Positions 41,376 through 49,676 of a stretch of DNA of 55,154 nt are shown in pieces. Within the stretch, counting starts at the first letter, position 1. The number at the start of each line of letters is the position of its first letter. Under the pieces are notes generated by a model. That model saw only the letters and a program-made list of their open reading frames with translations, was not told where the DNA came from and did not search any database. This DNA is from Heliophilum fasciatum (GTDB lineage Bacteria > Bacillota > Desulfitobacteriia > Heliobacteriales > Heliobacteriaceae): positions 1-55,154 of the forward strand of contig NZ_SLXT01000021.1 in the NCBI RefSeq assembly GCF_004341395.1, in the 5' to 3' direction. A program made the position numbers and the translations under genes.

Positions 41376-41732
41376 TCACGCCGACTCACAGTAATACCGC
41401 TTCTTCCGCATCCGATCCTTACTGCAAGTAGCCATCACGCCCACATGTTCCGACGACATCTCGCGACGGCACCTCAGCTTCCACTGCCCTTCGTTCAACG
41501 CTGGGTACTCAGTACGGCTCACTTTATCCGGCTGATTCACCGAGTCTCGCAGTAAATAATTCGCCAATCGCTCCAACTGTTGCCCATCGGGCACTTCGCC
41601 AACCTGCGCCACATACGCCTCAATCAGATCGTCAACGGCTTTCACACGCCAAGGAACCGGCATATCCTGCGATACCAACTGTGTGACCGCTTTGCGAAAT
41701 GAATCTTTGTAATCATGGGAATCTGCGGACAT
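41376..41732 (-). CDS. Hypothetical phage protein with C-terminal cysteines
   Basis: This 118-residue protein has a helical N-terminus (KDSFRKAVTQLVSQDMPVPW) and a C-terminus with three Cys in basic surroundings (LRCRREMSS, ATCSKDRMRKKRYYC). It is the last gene of the early operon and its ATG overlaps the stop of the sigma-like gene (TGATG), with GGAGG five bases upstream. The function is unknown; zinc binding is possible but only three Cys are visible. Confidence 0.55.
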   Translation of the reverse strand: MSADSHDYKDSFRKAVTQLVSQDMPVPWRVKAVDDLIEAYVAQVGEVPDGQQLERLANYLLRDSVNQPDKVSRTEYPALNEGQWKLRCRREMSSEHVGVMATCSKDRMRKKRYYCESA

Positions 41733-42067
41733 CACGCCACCTCCTTATGTTCACTCACCTCGGCAATCCGCTGGATTGCAGTCCGTACATGATCACTCAC
41801 GGCTTGCTGCGAAATGTTCAGCCAGTGCGCTGCGTCCCTCTGCGTAAAATCACGAAGGAACACGAGGTATAACGCCTGCCGCTGCCGCTTGGTCAACTGG
41901 GCTTCGCGGATGGACTGCGCTAAGTCCAGCAGCAATACGCTGGCGTCGTAATCGCCACGGGTGTAGCGTGATTCCCTAACGTGATGCAGATGGATCAGCA
42001 TGGCGTAGATGCCGTAATCTTTGTCCAATGGGTACGCGTCCTCCAGTCGACGCTGCCGGGTTGCCAA
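41732..42067 (-). CDS. Sigma region 4-like HTH protein
   Basis: This 111-residue protein carries LTKRQRQALYLVFLRDFTQR DAAHWLNISQQAVSDHVRTA-type sequence, which reads as sigma-70 region 4 (turn ISQQAVSDHV is the recognition helix). The N-terminal half is helical and unlike region 2. It may be a small sigma-like late-gene activator or ArpU-like regulator. It starts with TTG and has a weak ribosome site, so expression is likely coupled or low. It sits at the downstream end of the early module, fitting a middle/late switch. Confidence 0.6.
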   Translation of the reverse strand: MATRQRRLEDAYPLDKDYGIYAMLIHLHHVRESRYTRGDYDASVLLLDLAQSIREAQLTKRQRQALYLVFLRDFTQRDAAHWLNISQQAVSDHVRTAIQRIAEVSEHKEVA

Positions 42068-42085
42068 ATCAACAACTTTGCCCAG

Positions 42086-42631
42086 TTACGCCACCTTCTT
42101 TGTCAGATTGATGAGCACTTGATCCATCTGGCGATACATCTCCTTCACGGAGCCTTCGTTCTCAATTTCAAAGTCGACGAACAACTTGTCCACGACCTTC
42201 TCGGTCTTATGGCGGATGCGGTTCACGTTGACCTGATCGCCCAGCGCTTTCATGCGGCGGATGCGCGTAATCTCCGATGCGTTGACGCGACCGATGAGGA
42301 AGCCGTTATCCATCATGGAAAAATACTCGTCCCACTGGCGAATGTCGGTGACCACGATGTTGTCATCATGGCGGGTTTCTTCATCAATGCGGCGCAGTAA
42401 ATGATTGATCCACACATCAGACTCGATCTTCCGCATAGCCTCCCCTACGTTCTGGTACAGTGTGCGCGGTTTGCCGTTAGCGTCTGCGCCGGGGAACAGC
42501 TGGCTACAGAGATCGCGGATGCCGTCGCCCAGTGCAAAGCGTTTGAAGCCAAGGTAGTTCACGAGGTAATCGGCAGCGGTGTCTTTTCCAGCACGCATCT
42601 TTCCTGTCAAAGCAATCTTCATTCCTGTCAT
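42086..42631 (-). CDS. Deoxynucleoside monophosphate kinase
   Basis: This 181-residue P-loop kinase begins MKIALTGKMRAGKDTAADYL (Walker A GKMRAGKD). It continues with FKRFALGDGIRDLC, VVTDIRQWDEYFSMMDNG (acidic Walker B-like) and HKTEKVVDKLFVDFEIEN near the C-terminus, a layout of T4 gp1/phage dNMP kinases. It phosphorylates dNMPs, including modified ones, feeding the polymerase. It is coupled to the small gene upstream (TAAATG). Confidence 0.8.
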   Translation of the reverse strand: MTGMKIALTGKMRAGKDTAADYLVNYLGFKRFALGDGIRDLCSQLFPGADANGKPRTLYQNVGEAMRKIESDVWINHLLRRIDEETRHDDNIVVTDIRQWDEYFSMMDNGFLIGRVNASEITRIRRMKALGDQVNVNRIRHKTEKVVDKLFVDFEIENEGSVKEMYRQMDQVLINLTKKVA

Positions 42632-42847
42632 TTATGCAGCAGTCCTTTCTTTTCGCTGTTGATCAATGATTAGCCAACGGTGGAGCAGTTCCAGTCGATT
42701 ATTTAGATGCTGGTAATAATCAAGTTCCTGATGTGTGAAGCGGTGGGTCTTTTGCAGGTTAATCATGTTGTTGACGTAGATAACGAACAGCCGCGCTTCC
42801 CCTTCCGCTTGGGCCAGTAGGGTGCGATAGTCGATAACTTTTCCCAT
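42632..42847 (-). CDS. Small hypothetical phage protein
   Basis: This 71-residue protein begins GKVIDYRTLLAQAEGEARLF and is helical and basic at the C-terminus (LLHRWLIIDQQRKERTAA). The start has AAGGAGG upstream. It sits between methyltransferase and dNMP kinase genes in the early operon. No domain recognised. Confidence 0.6.
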   Translation of the reverse strand: MGKVIDYRTLLAQAEGEARLFVIYVNNMINLQKTHRFTHQELDYYQHLNNRLELLHRWLIIDQQRKERTAA

Positions 42848-42858
42848 ACTGTGCCTCC

Positions 42859-44121
42859 TTAACTGGCTCTTGCCCTTGCGACTTCGGCGTACTCTTCCTC
42901 ACGCTCAATCAGGATATAGTTGAAGCCGTGCTTCCTCGCTGCCACTGCGGTGCTACCGCTTCCACCGAAGGGATCGAGTACCGTGCCTCCTGGCGGTGTG
43001 ACCAGTTTGATCAGCCACGCCATCAGGTCTACCGGCTTTACGGTCGGGTGGTGGTTGCGGCTTTTCACGGGCTTACGCTCCTTGCCGTCCATTGTGTAAG
43101 GACTGTTGATGACGCCACGACCGCTTCCGGGATAGGTGCGACGTTCTTCCAAGTTGATGACGTTGCCCTGCCAGTCGGAATTGCGGTCTTTTTTGCTGGA
43201 CTTCTTCGATAGCTCCTGTGGCGTGATGTTGAAGTACGGGCTGAACCACTGGTCGGCATCGGTGGTTACGCAGTTGGCGGGGAAACGTCCCTCCACTGGC
43301 GGTAGGCCGTCCGGCGTCATGTAGCCGATAACCTCGCTGGAGTTCTTCCAACTGTTACCCTGATTTTCAACCGGACTATGGCGTAGCTTCTTCCGTTCGT
43401 TATCGTTGGCAAACGGAATCCGGCAATCGCGGATATTGATCGCGCCGGTGCCGTACTGCTCGACCGTATCGCAGATGGTGCCGATCAGCGGTTTCCTCGC
43501 CATAATTACCGGCTCATGTGCGGGCTTGATCGATGAACCCCAGCCGTCCCACTGCTTGGCAAGTTCAGTCGTAGGCTCACTGATGAAGTGAACAATCTTG
43601 CCGGTCTTCTCCCCCGCGAACATCGCTGAACCATACTCGCGACCGTGGCCGTTTCTGATGTCGACGACTTCGCGCTGGCCGATGATGTGACGCTCGACAC
43701 CGGCTTTCTTATCGAAGGCTTTGCTAATGTCCATGCTCTTAGGAAAGCCGCTGACGTAAAGCCACTCGATTACATCGCGAATCTCGAAGCCTCCCATACG
43801 CAGCGCAATGGTCATTAAATCCTGTGTGCGAGTCCCGGAGAAGCACAAGATGTGCCCTCCGGGTTTCAGTACGCGAAACACTTCTGTCCAGATCGCGGGG
43901 CCGGGTACGAAGGAGTCCCACGTCTTGCCCATGAAGCCTTTCGCTCGATGCGCGTAGTCCTCACCGGTCATCCATTTCGTGAGCACTTCGCGGATGTTTG
44001 GTTCTTTCGATAGGCCGTAAGGCGGGTCGGTTACGCAAGCGTCGATGGAGTTATCCGGCATCGTCTTGAGCACGTCAAGGGAATCACCGGTAAGTACAGT
44101 GTTGAGCGGTAAGTTCGTCAA
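42859..44121 (-). CDS. Phage DNA methyltransferase (DPPY type)
   Basis: This 420-residue enzyme has ACVTDPPYGLSKEPN (motif IV, about 27-41) near the N-terminus and VLDPFGGSGSTAVAARKHGF (motif I) near the C-terminus, so it is a beta-class DNA N4/N6 methyltransferase. A central region of about 200 residues includes the target domain. It likely protects phage DNA from host restriction. The start is TTG at 44121 after GGAGG; it overlaps the DUF5049 gene stop by four bases. Confidence 0.87.
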   Translation of the reverse strand: MTNLPLNTVLTGDSLDVLKTMPDNSIDACVTDPPYGLSKEPNIREVLTKWMTGEDYAHRAKGFMGKTWDSFVPGPAIWTEVFRVLKPGGHILCFSGTRTQDLMTIALRMGGFEIRDVIEWLYVSGFPKSMDISKAFDKKAGVERHIIGQREVVDIRNGHGREYGSAMFAGEKTGKIVHFISEPTTELAKQWDGWGSSIKPAHEPVIMARKPLIGTICDTVEQYGTGAINIRDCRIPFANDNERKKLRHSPVENQGNSWKNSSEVIGYMTPDGLPPVEGRFPANCVTTDADQWFSPYFNITPQELSKKSSKKDRNSDWQGNVINLEERRTYPGSGRGVINSPYTMDGKERKPVKSRNHHPTVKPVDLMAWLIKLVTPPGGTVLDPFGGSGSTAVAARKHGFNYILIEREEEYAEVARARAS

Positions 44122-44336
44122 TCGCGTTCCTCCTTGTCTTCCACTACTTGAAAGCCCTCTAAGCAACCTTGAAAGTAATCTTCGCGATGTTCCTCAATCC
44201 AGAGCACCAAGCGATAGAACTCCATATCGTAGGCCACTCGTTGCACTGCGTGTGTGTCCAGCATGTTGGTTTTTCCGGAAAGGCGAACCTGTTCAAGCAT
44301 CTCCTTGACAGCTTTCGGGATCGTAATCATGGCCAT
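44118..44336 (-). CDS. DUF5049-like small phage protein
   Basis: This roughly 72-residue protein begins AMITIPKAVKEMLEQVRLSG and contains KTNMLDTHAVQRVAYDMEFY and LVLWIEEHREDYFQG. The pattern SG(K)TNM(F/L)D..AVQ.(I/V)A and the final EEHR..Y match the DUF5049 family found next to methyltransferases in Gram-positive phages. AAGGAGAG upstream of the ATG supports the start. Role unknown. Confidence 0.75.
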   Translation of the reverse strand: MAMITIPKAVKEMLEQVRLSGKTNMLDTHAVQRVAYDMEFYRLVLWIEEHREDYFQGCLEGFQVVEDKEERD

Positions 44337-44399
44337 CTCTCCTTCATTAAAAACGGTGGATGTTAGCTTATCTCTGTATCCCCGCTGGTTCAAGTGGAG

Positions 44400-45308
44400 T
44401 TAGCTGGCCTTCTCCCACATCGTCTTCGCACGTTTGCCCATTGTGCCCATCAGCAAATCATAGACGTCCGTATCCCCCAGGTCGCCGTTAAGCGGGCCAA
44501 ACTGGGCCAACAGTTGCCGCAGTGTGGGCCGCTGTTCCCGCAGCTTGAACATGGCTCGGCGGTGGTCATCGCTGTGAGCATGGTGTTCCCGCAGGGTTTC
44601 CCACTTCTCCGGATCGAGTTGGCGGACAGCTTCGAACATGGCATTTACGATCTGCCACGTCTCCCCCTGTGTGCCGCGCTCCCAAAGCCGCTGTTTGAAC
44701 ACATGCTTCGCCAACGCTTCCTCCGAGAAGTCCAGCATGAACGGCGGCATCATCACGCCCATCGGGTACAGCGATCGGATGGCTTGTAGCGGTTCGTTCG
44801 ATTCCTGCCGCAGTTGTTCGCAGCGGGCCAACTGTGCTTCCATCATCTTGCTGTAGGCCAAGGTGTCGTGAGCTTCCGTTGGGATAACGTAGCCCCAGGG
44901 CTTGTTGGCGCGGAAGCCACCGGCGATACGGCGGTTACGGAGTGTGTAGGTCACGAGATGATCGTAGGTCGGTTTGCCTACGCCGATAAACAGGAAGCTC
45001 ACGCTCTCGCCACGGATCGGCTCGTAGGAATGACCGGCCCTGACCATGCCATGAAGGAAGCGCTCGGTGTTCCCCATATCATCGTAGCGCCCAAGGTACA
45101 ACGCAGAGGCGAAGGCGCTGGCTTTGCGGCCTTTATCGGTGGAGCGCAGTACGATGACGCGACCGTACTGGCGAACCTGATCGCCTTCATTGACGAAGTT
45201 CTCATTAATGAAGTGTTCAATCTTGCGGATATCGGGGATGCGCTCAGGGTCAAGGCAGACGCGAGAACTCCAGGCGATTTGATCAATGTCGATGGTGAAT
45301 TTTTGCAA
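44400..45308 (-). CDS. Divergent ThyX-like (flavin-dependent thymidylate synthase-like) protein
   Basis: This 302-residue protein shows a ThyX-like fold pattern: FLHGMVRAGHSYEP..SVSFLFIG (ThyX KHGH..P.EH..FTF), then YTLRNRRIAGGFRANKPWGY in place of the RHRxxSxNExSxRY motif, and LQAIRSLYPMGVMMPPFMLD with VFKQRLWERGTQGETWQIVN, like ThyX ARxVLP...N.RSL..F...R..AQ.EI. ThyX makes dTMP from dUMP with FAD. Here the serine and second His of the signature are lost, so activity or substrate may differ, e.g. modified pyrimidine synthesis. The start TTG follows AAAGGAGA. It is flanked by dUTPase and dNMP kinase genes, which fits nucleotide metabolism. Confidence 0.6.
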   Translation of the reverse strand: MQKFTIDIDQIAWSSRVCLDPERIPDIRKIEHFINENFVNEGDQVRQYGRVIVLRSTDKGRKASAFASALYLGRYDDMGNTERFLHGMVRAGHSYEPIRGESVSFLFIGVGKPTYDHLVTYTLRNRRIAGGFRANKPWGYVIPTEAHDTLAYSKMMEAQLARCEQLRQESNEPLQAIRSLYPMGVMMPPFMLDFSEEALAKHVFKQRLWERGTQGETWQIVNAMFEAVRQLDPEKWETLREHHAHSDDHRRAMFKLREQRPTLRQLLAQFGPLNGDLGDTDVYDLLMGTMGKRAKTMWEKAS

Positions 45309-45327
45309 AAGCGATGTCTCCTTTCAT

Positions 45328-45519
45328 TTAAGAGGCGTCTTTGTAGTACTGCTTGGCATCGATGGCATACTGAACTCGCTTCGCTGCCCACGCTAACGTA
45401 TCCGCTTTGCTTTGCAGACTTCGAGTATCGCCTCCATTCAACAACAGATTCCGGCATCGTTCTTCGGCAGAAAGAAACTCATCTCTCAACAAGTACAAAA
45501 TGGCCATCTCGTTACTCAT
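45328..45519 (-). CDS. Small hypothetical phage protein
   Basis: This 63-residue helical protein begins SNEMAILYLLRDEFLSAEER and ends YAIDAKQYYKDAS. AAGGGG precedes the ATG. Located between the ThyX-like and dUTPase genes in the nucleotide operon, with no recognised domain. Confidence 0.55.
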   Translation of the reverse strand: MSNEMAILYLLRDEFLSAEERCRNLLLNGGDTRSLQSKADTLAWAAKRVQYAIDAKQYYKDAS

Positions 45520-45522
45520 GAT

Positions 45523-46005
45523 TTAACCCCTTCCTGTATGTCCGAATCCGCCGTTGCTGCGCTGGGTAAACGATAGCCGCTTTACCTGCAAAAACTCAAT
45601 TTCATGATGTACATACTTAAAGACCAGTTGAGCCACACGGTCACCCTTAGATATGTCGACAGGCTTATCCCCGAGGTTAATGAGAATCACGCCAATATCG
45701 CCGGTATAGTCGGCATCGATCGTGCCGGGACTGTTCAGCACAGTAAGACCGTGCTTCAACGCCAGGCCGCTACGTGGGCGAACTTGCGCTTCCATCGTGG
45801 ACGGCACCTGAATGGCGATACCGGTGCGAACGAGTACCCTCTGACCGGGGCGTAATTCGATCGTTTCGAACGAATCATTGTAGGGATCGCTAACATTACC
45901 GGGGCTAACAACGTCTAGCGCGTAGAGGTCAAAGCCGCTGGAAGACTTAGTTTGCTGTTCGGGAAGAATGGCACCCGGATGCAGACGGTTGATTAGAACT
46001 TTCAT
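45523..46005 (-). CDS. dUTP pyrophosphatase (dUTPase)
   Basis: This 160-residue trimeric dUTPase shows all five motifs: SSGFDLYAL (motif 1), RPRSGLALKHGL (motif 2), NSPGTIDADYTGDIGVIL (motif 3), KGDRVAQLVF (motif 4) and RSNGGFGHTG (motif 5, C-terminal). It hydrolyses dUTP to dUMP, preventing uracil misincorporation and supplying dUMP. AGGAGC precedes the ATG at 46005. It is downstream of nrdD. Confidence 0.92.
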   Translation of the reverse strand: MKVLINRLHPGAILPEQQTKSSSGFDLYALDVVSPGNVSDPYNDSFETIELRPGQRVLVRTGIAIQVPSTMEAQVRPRSGLALKHGLTVLNSPGTIDADYTGDIGVILINLGDKPVDISKGDRVAQLVFKYVHHEIEFLQVKRLSFTQRSNGGFGHTGRG

Positions 46006-46018
46006 GCGGTGCTCCTTT

Positions 46019-48898
46019 CTAGGCCACGTTGTTGAACTGACGTTTCGGGTACTCATAGTTCTTACGCACATCGCCCCAAGAAGAAACCTTCGTGAAGTAG
46101 CCGATCACTCGCGTGAGGTGATCGACAATCGGTTCTCCGCAGATGGGACAGGTCGTGCCATTTCCGACAATCGACGTGTGCCCCTGTGCACAAATTCCAA
46201 AGCCGTAGTTGATCGCGAAGTGTTCTACGCCCTCAGCCAACGACAGGAGAATCAGCTTCTTCATGATGGCAGGGTCGGTGATTCGCTCTTGAACATTGAG
46301 GTGCAAGATGCCGCCGCCGCTGACGTGTTTCATAAAGCGCCCGGTCAGCTTGATGCGATCGATGCTTCCCATATCGGCGATCAACGGGATGTACTGGTTC
46401 GAGTAGAGTTCAAAGGGCTGCTTGTCGCCAAAGACCAGCCGGTCCTTTTTGGCCAGCGTGATTGCCGTGCTCTCCGCAGGGATTTCTTCGGTGTTGAAGG
46501 AATGACCGGTTTCTTTACTGAAAGCAACGGCATATTCCTCAGTGCGCTTCAGGACTTCTTCGGTGAATGCTTGTCCTTCTTGTGTTTCCATATCCAGTCC
46601 AAGAAAATGACACATCTCATACTGGCCGTGGATGCCGATCGTGGAGAACAGCATATCCAAGGAGAACCAGTGCAGCGGCTTGAAGAACTTGAGAAATCCT
46701 TGATCGACGCGGCGGCGCAGGATTTCTTCACGGTGCACCAACAGTAGATCCCTCGCCATCTTCAACCGGCGATCCAACAGCGCAAAGAAGTGCTTTCGAT
46801 CATGGGCTTCTAACGCGATTCGCGGGAAGTTGATGGTGACAACTCTGTGGGCGCCGATGTTAAGACCGCCGTTACCAAAGCTGTCGGCGCGATACGTCAT
46901 TCGCTCGGTATCATTTACAAAGCGACAGTTATGCGTGATTAACCCATTGGCAAGTTGGAATGTGTGTTCTTCAGTATCAACTTCAAAACAATACGCCTTT
47001 TCTACTTTTTCTTTCAGGACTGGCTGGATATCGGTAATATAAAACCAAACTTGATGCCCATTTGAATCCTTTTCCCATACGCCTCTGTAACTTCTTGTTG
47101 TCAGACCAACTGAGTCGTACAGCTTCACACAATAGACGGTTGAGTCTCCGTATCCAGTGGACCGATTATCCTCCAACTTCACATTCGTAACACGCCCAAG
47201 ACTTGCTGCGACCGCAGATAAATCGGCAACCATACGTTTTGAGGTCGTGTAGATGCGTTCTTTTGCTCCACCATCCGTGGCAAGATACCCGTCGAGTAGA
47301 CCTTCTCTGAACGGAATGCTCTTTTGTAATGCTCGGCTATTAATGCCTTTGTTCTTGGCACCGTCTCCGATGACAAATTCCCGAATCAATGCCTTTACCG
47401 TCGATGAGCGAGTCGTCAGGTTTAATACATTCCCTTTATCTTGGAAGTGAACGGTTCCGCCTAATTCCTCGGAAATGAATGTTTGTAACTTGTTAAATAC
47501 ATTCATTTTTGTAGTGTTGTTCAATGAAAAGATGGCTGTTCCGTTGCTAATGCATCCGTCCCCAAGATAAGCCCCAACCAAGTATCCGAGGTCATAAGAG
47601 CCACCGTTCCCTTCGTATGGAATTAGGTTGAATGGAAGGGTGTCTCCTACAACAAGGTCTTTTGTCTTCAGCGTACCTCGTTGGGTTACGTTCAAATGAT
47701 TATCTGTAACTGTGACCTTATGACCGTTTGATAACGTTATTTCATAAAAATCTTTACTCTGAACTTCAATAAATCGACCTTTTACAAATCTTCCCTGATG
47801 CAATAACTCATAGGTTTGCTTCTCTTTCCTTCCGAGTGAACCGATTTTGACCTTAAATAATCCTTTGAAATTCCGAATAATCACTTCTTCATCTTTTGCT
47901 AACGGACACATTGCGATCTTCGAACCTTCGTTAGCGTAGATGTTCTGCGATCCGAGCTTCACATTAATCGCGCTGATGAAATTGAGGAAATCATGGTCGA
48001 CCGGTTGACGGTTTTCATCGACGGAAAGATTGACCGTCATGACCGGGAAGCGATACGGCAGTCCCGTCTTGGGATCGCCTTCTGCGAAGAAGGCAGCGAT
48101 TACCTTCTGTACGGCCATCACATACTCGACGTCGATGGCTGTGCCGTCGGGGTAGCGGTACTCGGAAAACAGCTTCTTCAGGTTCTCACGGTCAAAGATG
48201 GATACGTTAGAAAACGGCGATTGCCCTGAAATTCTGAACTTGTTGTTTGCGACGTGAACAAACTTCTGCCACAGGTTTTGGATGTAGGCGCGGTCCTCTG
48301 TTTCCTCGGGATCACGACCTTCCTTTTGGAGATACCACGCCAGATTGACAATGAGGTCTCCCGGCGCGACGGCCCCCGCAAACTCCTGACTGAGATCCAT
48401 TACGACCTCAGTGACTTGCGCGACAAAGCTATCGGATCGTTTCGGCGGCAAGCTGTGCAACTGGCCGTAGGGGCGACCGTCCACCATCAGGTTGGCGGTG
48501 GAGAAGGCGAAGCAGTACGGCACTTGAATACCGTGGCCGGAACTGTCGTGGAAGTACAACTCCCCTCGCCAAATCGCGGTAATCAACTGGTTAGCTCTGC
48601 GAAATCCGAAGCGTTTCTTCGCGTAGCGCCACAACAGATAGTAGCCCTCCAACTTGAGAATCCCTTTGGTAATCTCCGCTTGATAGTTGTTGGCCGACAT
48701 CTCCTCGTTGGAATTAGCATTCTGATCGACGCTAACATCAGCAAGGCGCTTGGTGAAGTAATCGTGGGACATTTGACCCACGTCAATCTTGTTGGGGCTA
48801 ATCCCTTCGAGTTCTAACTGCTTGATACCGAGAGGGTCTTTGGCAAACTTCTGATACAGGCGATCAAATTCCGCTTCAAAAGTAAGTGCTAAATTCAA
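46019..48898 (-). CDS. nrdD: Anaerobic ribonucleotide reductase NrdD with an intein
   Basis: The 959-codon frame is an NrdD of about 632 residues interrupted by a 327-residue intein (residues 331-657). The extein has the class III pattern: GELYFHDSS near 112-120, an ISGQSPFSNVS segment near 223-233, SVDENRQPV, INFPRIALEA after the intein, a zinc site (C903, CPIC 917-920) and the C-terminal RVIGYF glycyl-radical region. It reduces ribonucleotides to deoxyribonucleotides without oxygen, after activation by NrdG encoded upstream. The TTG start overlaps the nrdG stop (TTGA). GGAGG lies 9 bp upstream. Confidence 0.92.
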   Translation of the reverse strand: MNLALTFEAEFDRLYQKFAKDPLGIKQLELEGISPNKIDVGQMSHDYFTKRLADVSVDQNANSNEEMSANNYQAEITKGILKLEGYYLLWRYAKKRFGFRRANQLITAIWRGELYFHDSSGHGIQVPYCFAFSTANLMVDGRPYGQLHSLPPKRSDSFVAQVTEVVMDLSQEFAGAVAPGDLIVNLAWYLQKEGRDPEETEDRAYIQNLWQKFVHVANNKFRISGQSPFSNVSIFDRENLKKLFSEYRYPDGTAIDVEYVMAVQKVIAAFFAEGDPKTGLPYRFPVMTVNLSVDENRQPVDHDFLNFISAINVKLGSQNIYANEGSKIAMCPLAKDEEVIIRNFKGLFKVKIGSLGRKEKQTYELLHQGRFVKGRFIEVQSKDFYEITLSNGHKVTVTDNHLNVTQRGTLKTKDLVVGDTLPFNLIPYEGNGGSYDLGYLVGAYLGDGCISNGTAIFSLNNTTKMNVFNKLQTFISEELGGTVHFQDKGNVLNLTTRSSTVKALIREFVIGDGAKNKGINSRALQKSIPFREGLLDGYLATDGGAKERIYTTSKRMVADLSAVAASLGRVTNVKLEDNRSTGYGDSTVYCVKLYDSVGLTTRSYRGVWEKDSNGHQVWFYITDIQPVLKEKVEKAYCFEVDTEEHTFQLANGLITHNCRFVNDTERMTYRADSFGNGGLNIGAHRVVTINFPRIALEAHDRKHFFALLDRRLKMARDLLLVHREEILRRRVDQGFLKFFKPLHWFSLDMLFSTIGIHGQYEMCHFLGLDMETQEGQAFTEEVLKRTEEYAVAFSKETGHSFNTEEIPAESTAITLAKKDRLVFGDKQPFELYSNQYIPLIADMGSIDRIKLTGRFMKHVSGGGILHLNVQERITDPAIMKKLILLSLAEGVEHFAINYGFGICAQGHTSIVGNGTTCPICGEPIVDHLTRVIGYFTKVSSWGDVRKNYEYPKRQFNNVA
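46928..47908 (-). mobile_element. Intein with LAGLIDADG homing endonuclease in nrdD
   Basis: Begins at Cys331 (CPLAKDEEVIIRNFKG) and ends VEKAYCFEVDTEEHTFQLAN...ITHN before Cys658. Splicing block B shows TDNH (398-401), block G ends in HN|C. Two LAGLIDADG-like motifs, LGYLVGAYLGDG (437-448) and EGLLDGYLATDG (532-543), indicate a homing endonuclease. Insertion separates the extein sequence KIAM from CRFVNDTER. Confidence 0.92.
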
Positions 48899-49344
48899 GC
48901 TGCTTTCCTCCGTTTATCGAATACGATTTGATTGGAACTCGCAGGGAACCCTCCAGTTTGTAACTCCTGATCGTATTCCCCGGCAACGATGACGTCGCAG
49001 TAGGTCGCGATCTCACTTGGAACTTGGTCCAGTTGATAACCGGTGTACAGCCAGGTTTCTAAACCAAGGGCTTTCACGCCGATCAACAGTTCTTGCAGTG
49101 CTTCCGGCTGTTCTAACGGTTCTCCACCAAGGAAGGCCGCGGCATCATAGATGTGCAGATGTTCCTCGATGGAAGCAAGAATCGTTGCGACTTCGATTTC
49201 GATGCCATCATGGAAGGACTGTAGTGCCGGGTTGTGGCATCCTTCGCAGCAGCGATTACATCCTTGAAAAAAGATGCTGTACGCGATGCCGTCGGTATCG
49301 GATGTATTAAGGTCATGGACGCCACCGATACGCACTGTGGTCAT
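48895..49344 (-). CDS. nrdG: Anaerobic NrdG activase
   Basis: This 149-residue radical-SAM protein has the iron-sulfur motif CNRCCEGC (CX3CX2C) followed by NPALQSF and GGEPLEQPEAL later (about 80-95). It activates NrdD by making the glycyl radical. The start at 49344 follows GGAGGTAGC. It overlaps the resolvase-like gene stop and the nrdD start, so the three are translationally coupled. Confidence 0.9.
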   Translation of the reverse strand: MTTVRIGGVHDLNTSDTDGIAYSIFFQGCNRCCEGCHNPALQSFHDGIEIEVATILASIEEHLHIYDAAAFLGGEPLEQPEALQELLIGVKALGLETWLYTGYQLDQVPSEIATYCDVIVAGEYDQELQTGGFPASSNQIVFDKRRKAA

Positions 49345-49676
49345 GATGCTACCTCCTGCACACTGTCGGCGGTAACTTTCCACTTACGAAATCCCTGCCG
49401 GTCAATCCAAACCCACAGTTCGAAGTCCATCACATCGCCGAAATTGTAGTCGTTGATTAACGCTTTAATCTCCGCGATCTCCTTTTGATAGCTGGACATC
49501 GAGAACCGCTTGGTGCGTTTTGATTGCACCGCGACAATGCGTTCTTTTTTGATGCCAAGCACATCAATTTTGGAGTGGGAACCGGCGGAGCGAAGCACCA
49601 AATAGCCTCGCCCCGTCAATTCATGGACGATCTTCCGTTCAATCTCATAGCCGCGCTGATAGTTCGTTCGCGCCAT
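49341..49676 (-). CDS. Hjc-like Holliday junction resolvase
   Basis: This 111-residue nuclease begins ARTNYQRGYEIERKIVHELT and continues LVLRSAGSHSKIDVLGIKKE, then IVAVQSKRTKRFS. Archaeal-type Hjc has RG..IE..L...L...G....R..GS....D(V/I)..., then (V/A)(V/I)Q.K (E/Q-x-K): the catalytic Asp and Gln-x-Lys are visible. It cuts four-way junctions in replication/packaging intermediates. The start at 49676 overlaps the upstream gene stop (TAATG). Confidence 0.75.
   Translation of the reverse strand: MARTNYQRGYEIERKIVHELTGRGYLVLRSAGSHSKIDVLGIKKERIVAVQSKRTKRFSMSSYQKEIAEIKALINDYNFGDVMDFELWVWIDRQGFRKWKVTADSVQEVAS

Noticed and set aside
45968-46747. 259-codon plus-strand frame opposite nrdD
   Set aside because: It is antisense to the well-defined NrdD C-terminus and has no ribosome site or recognisable domain.
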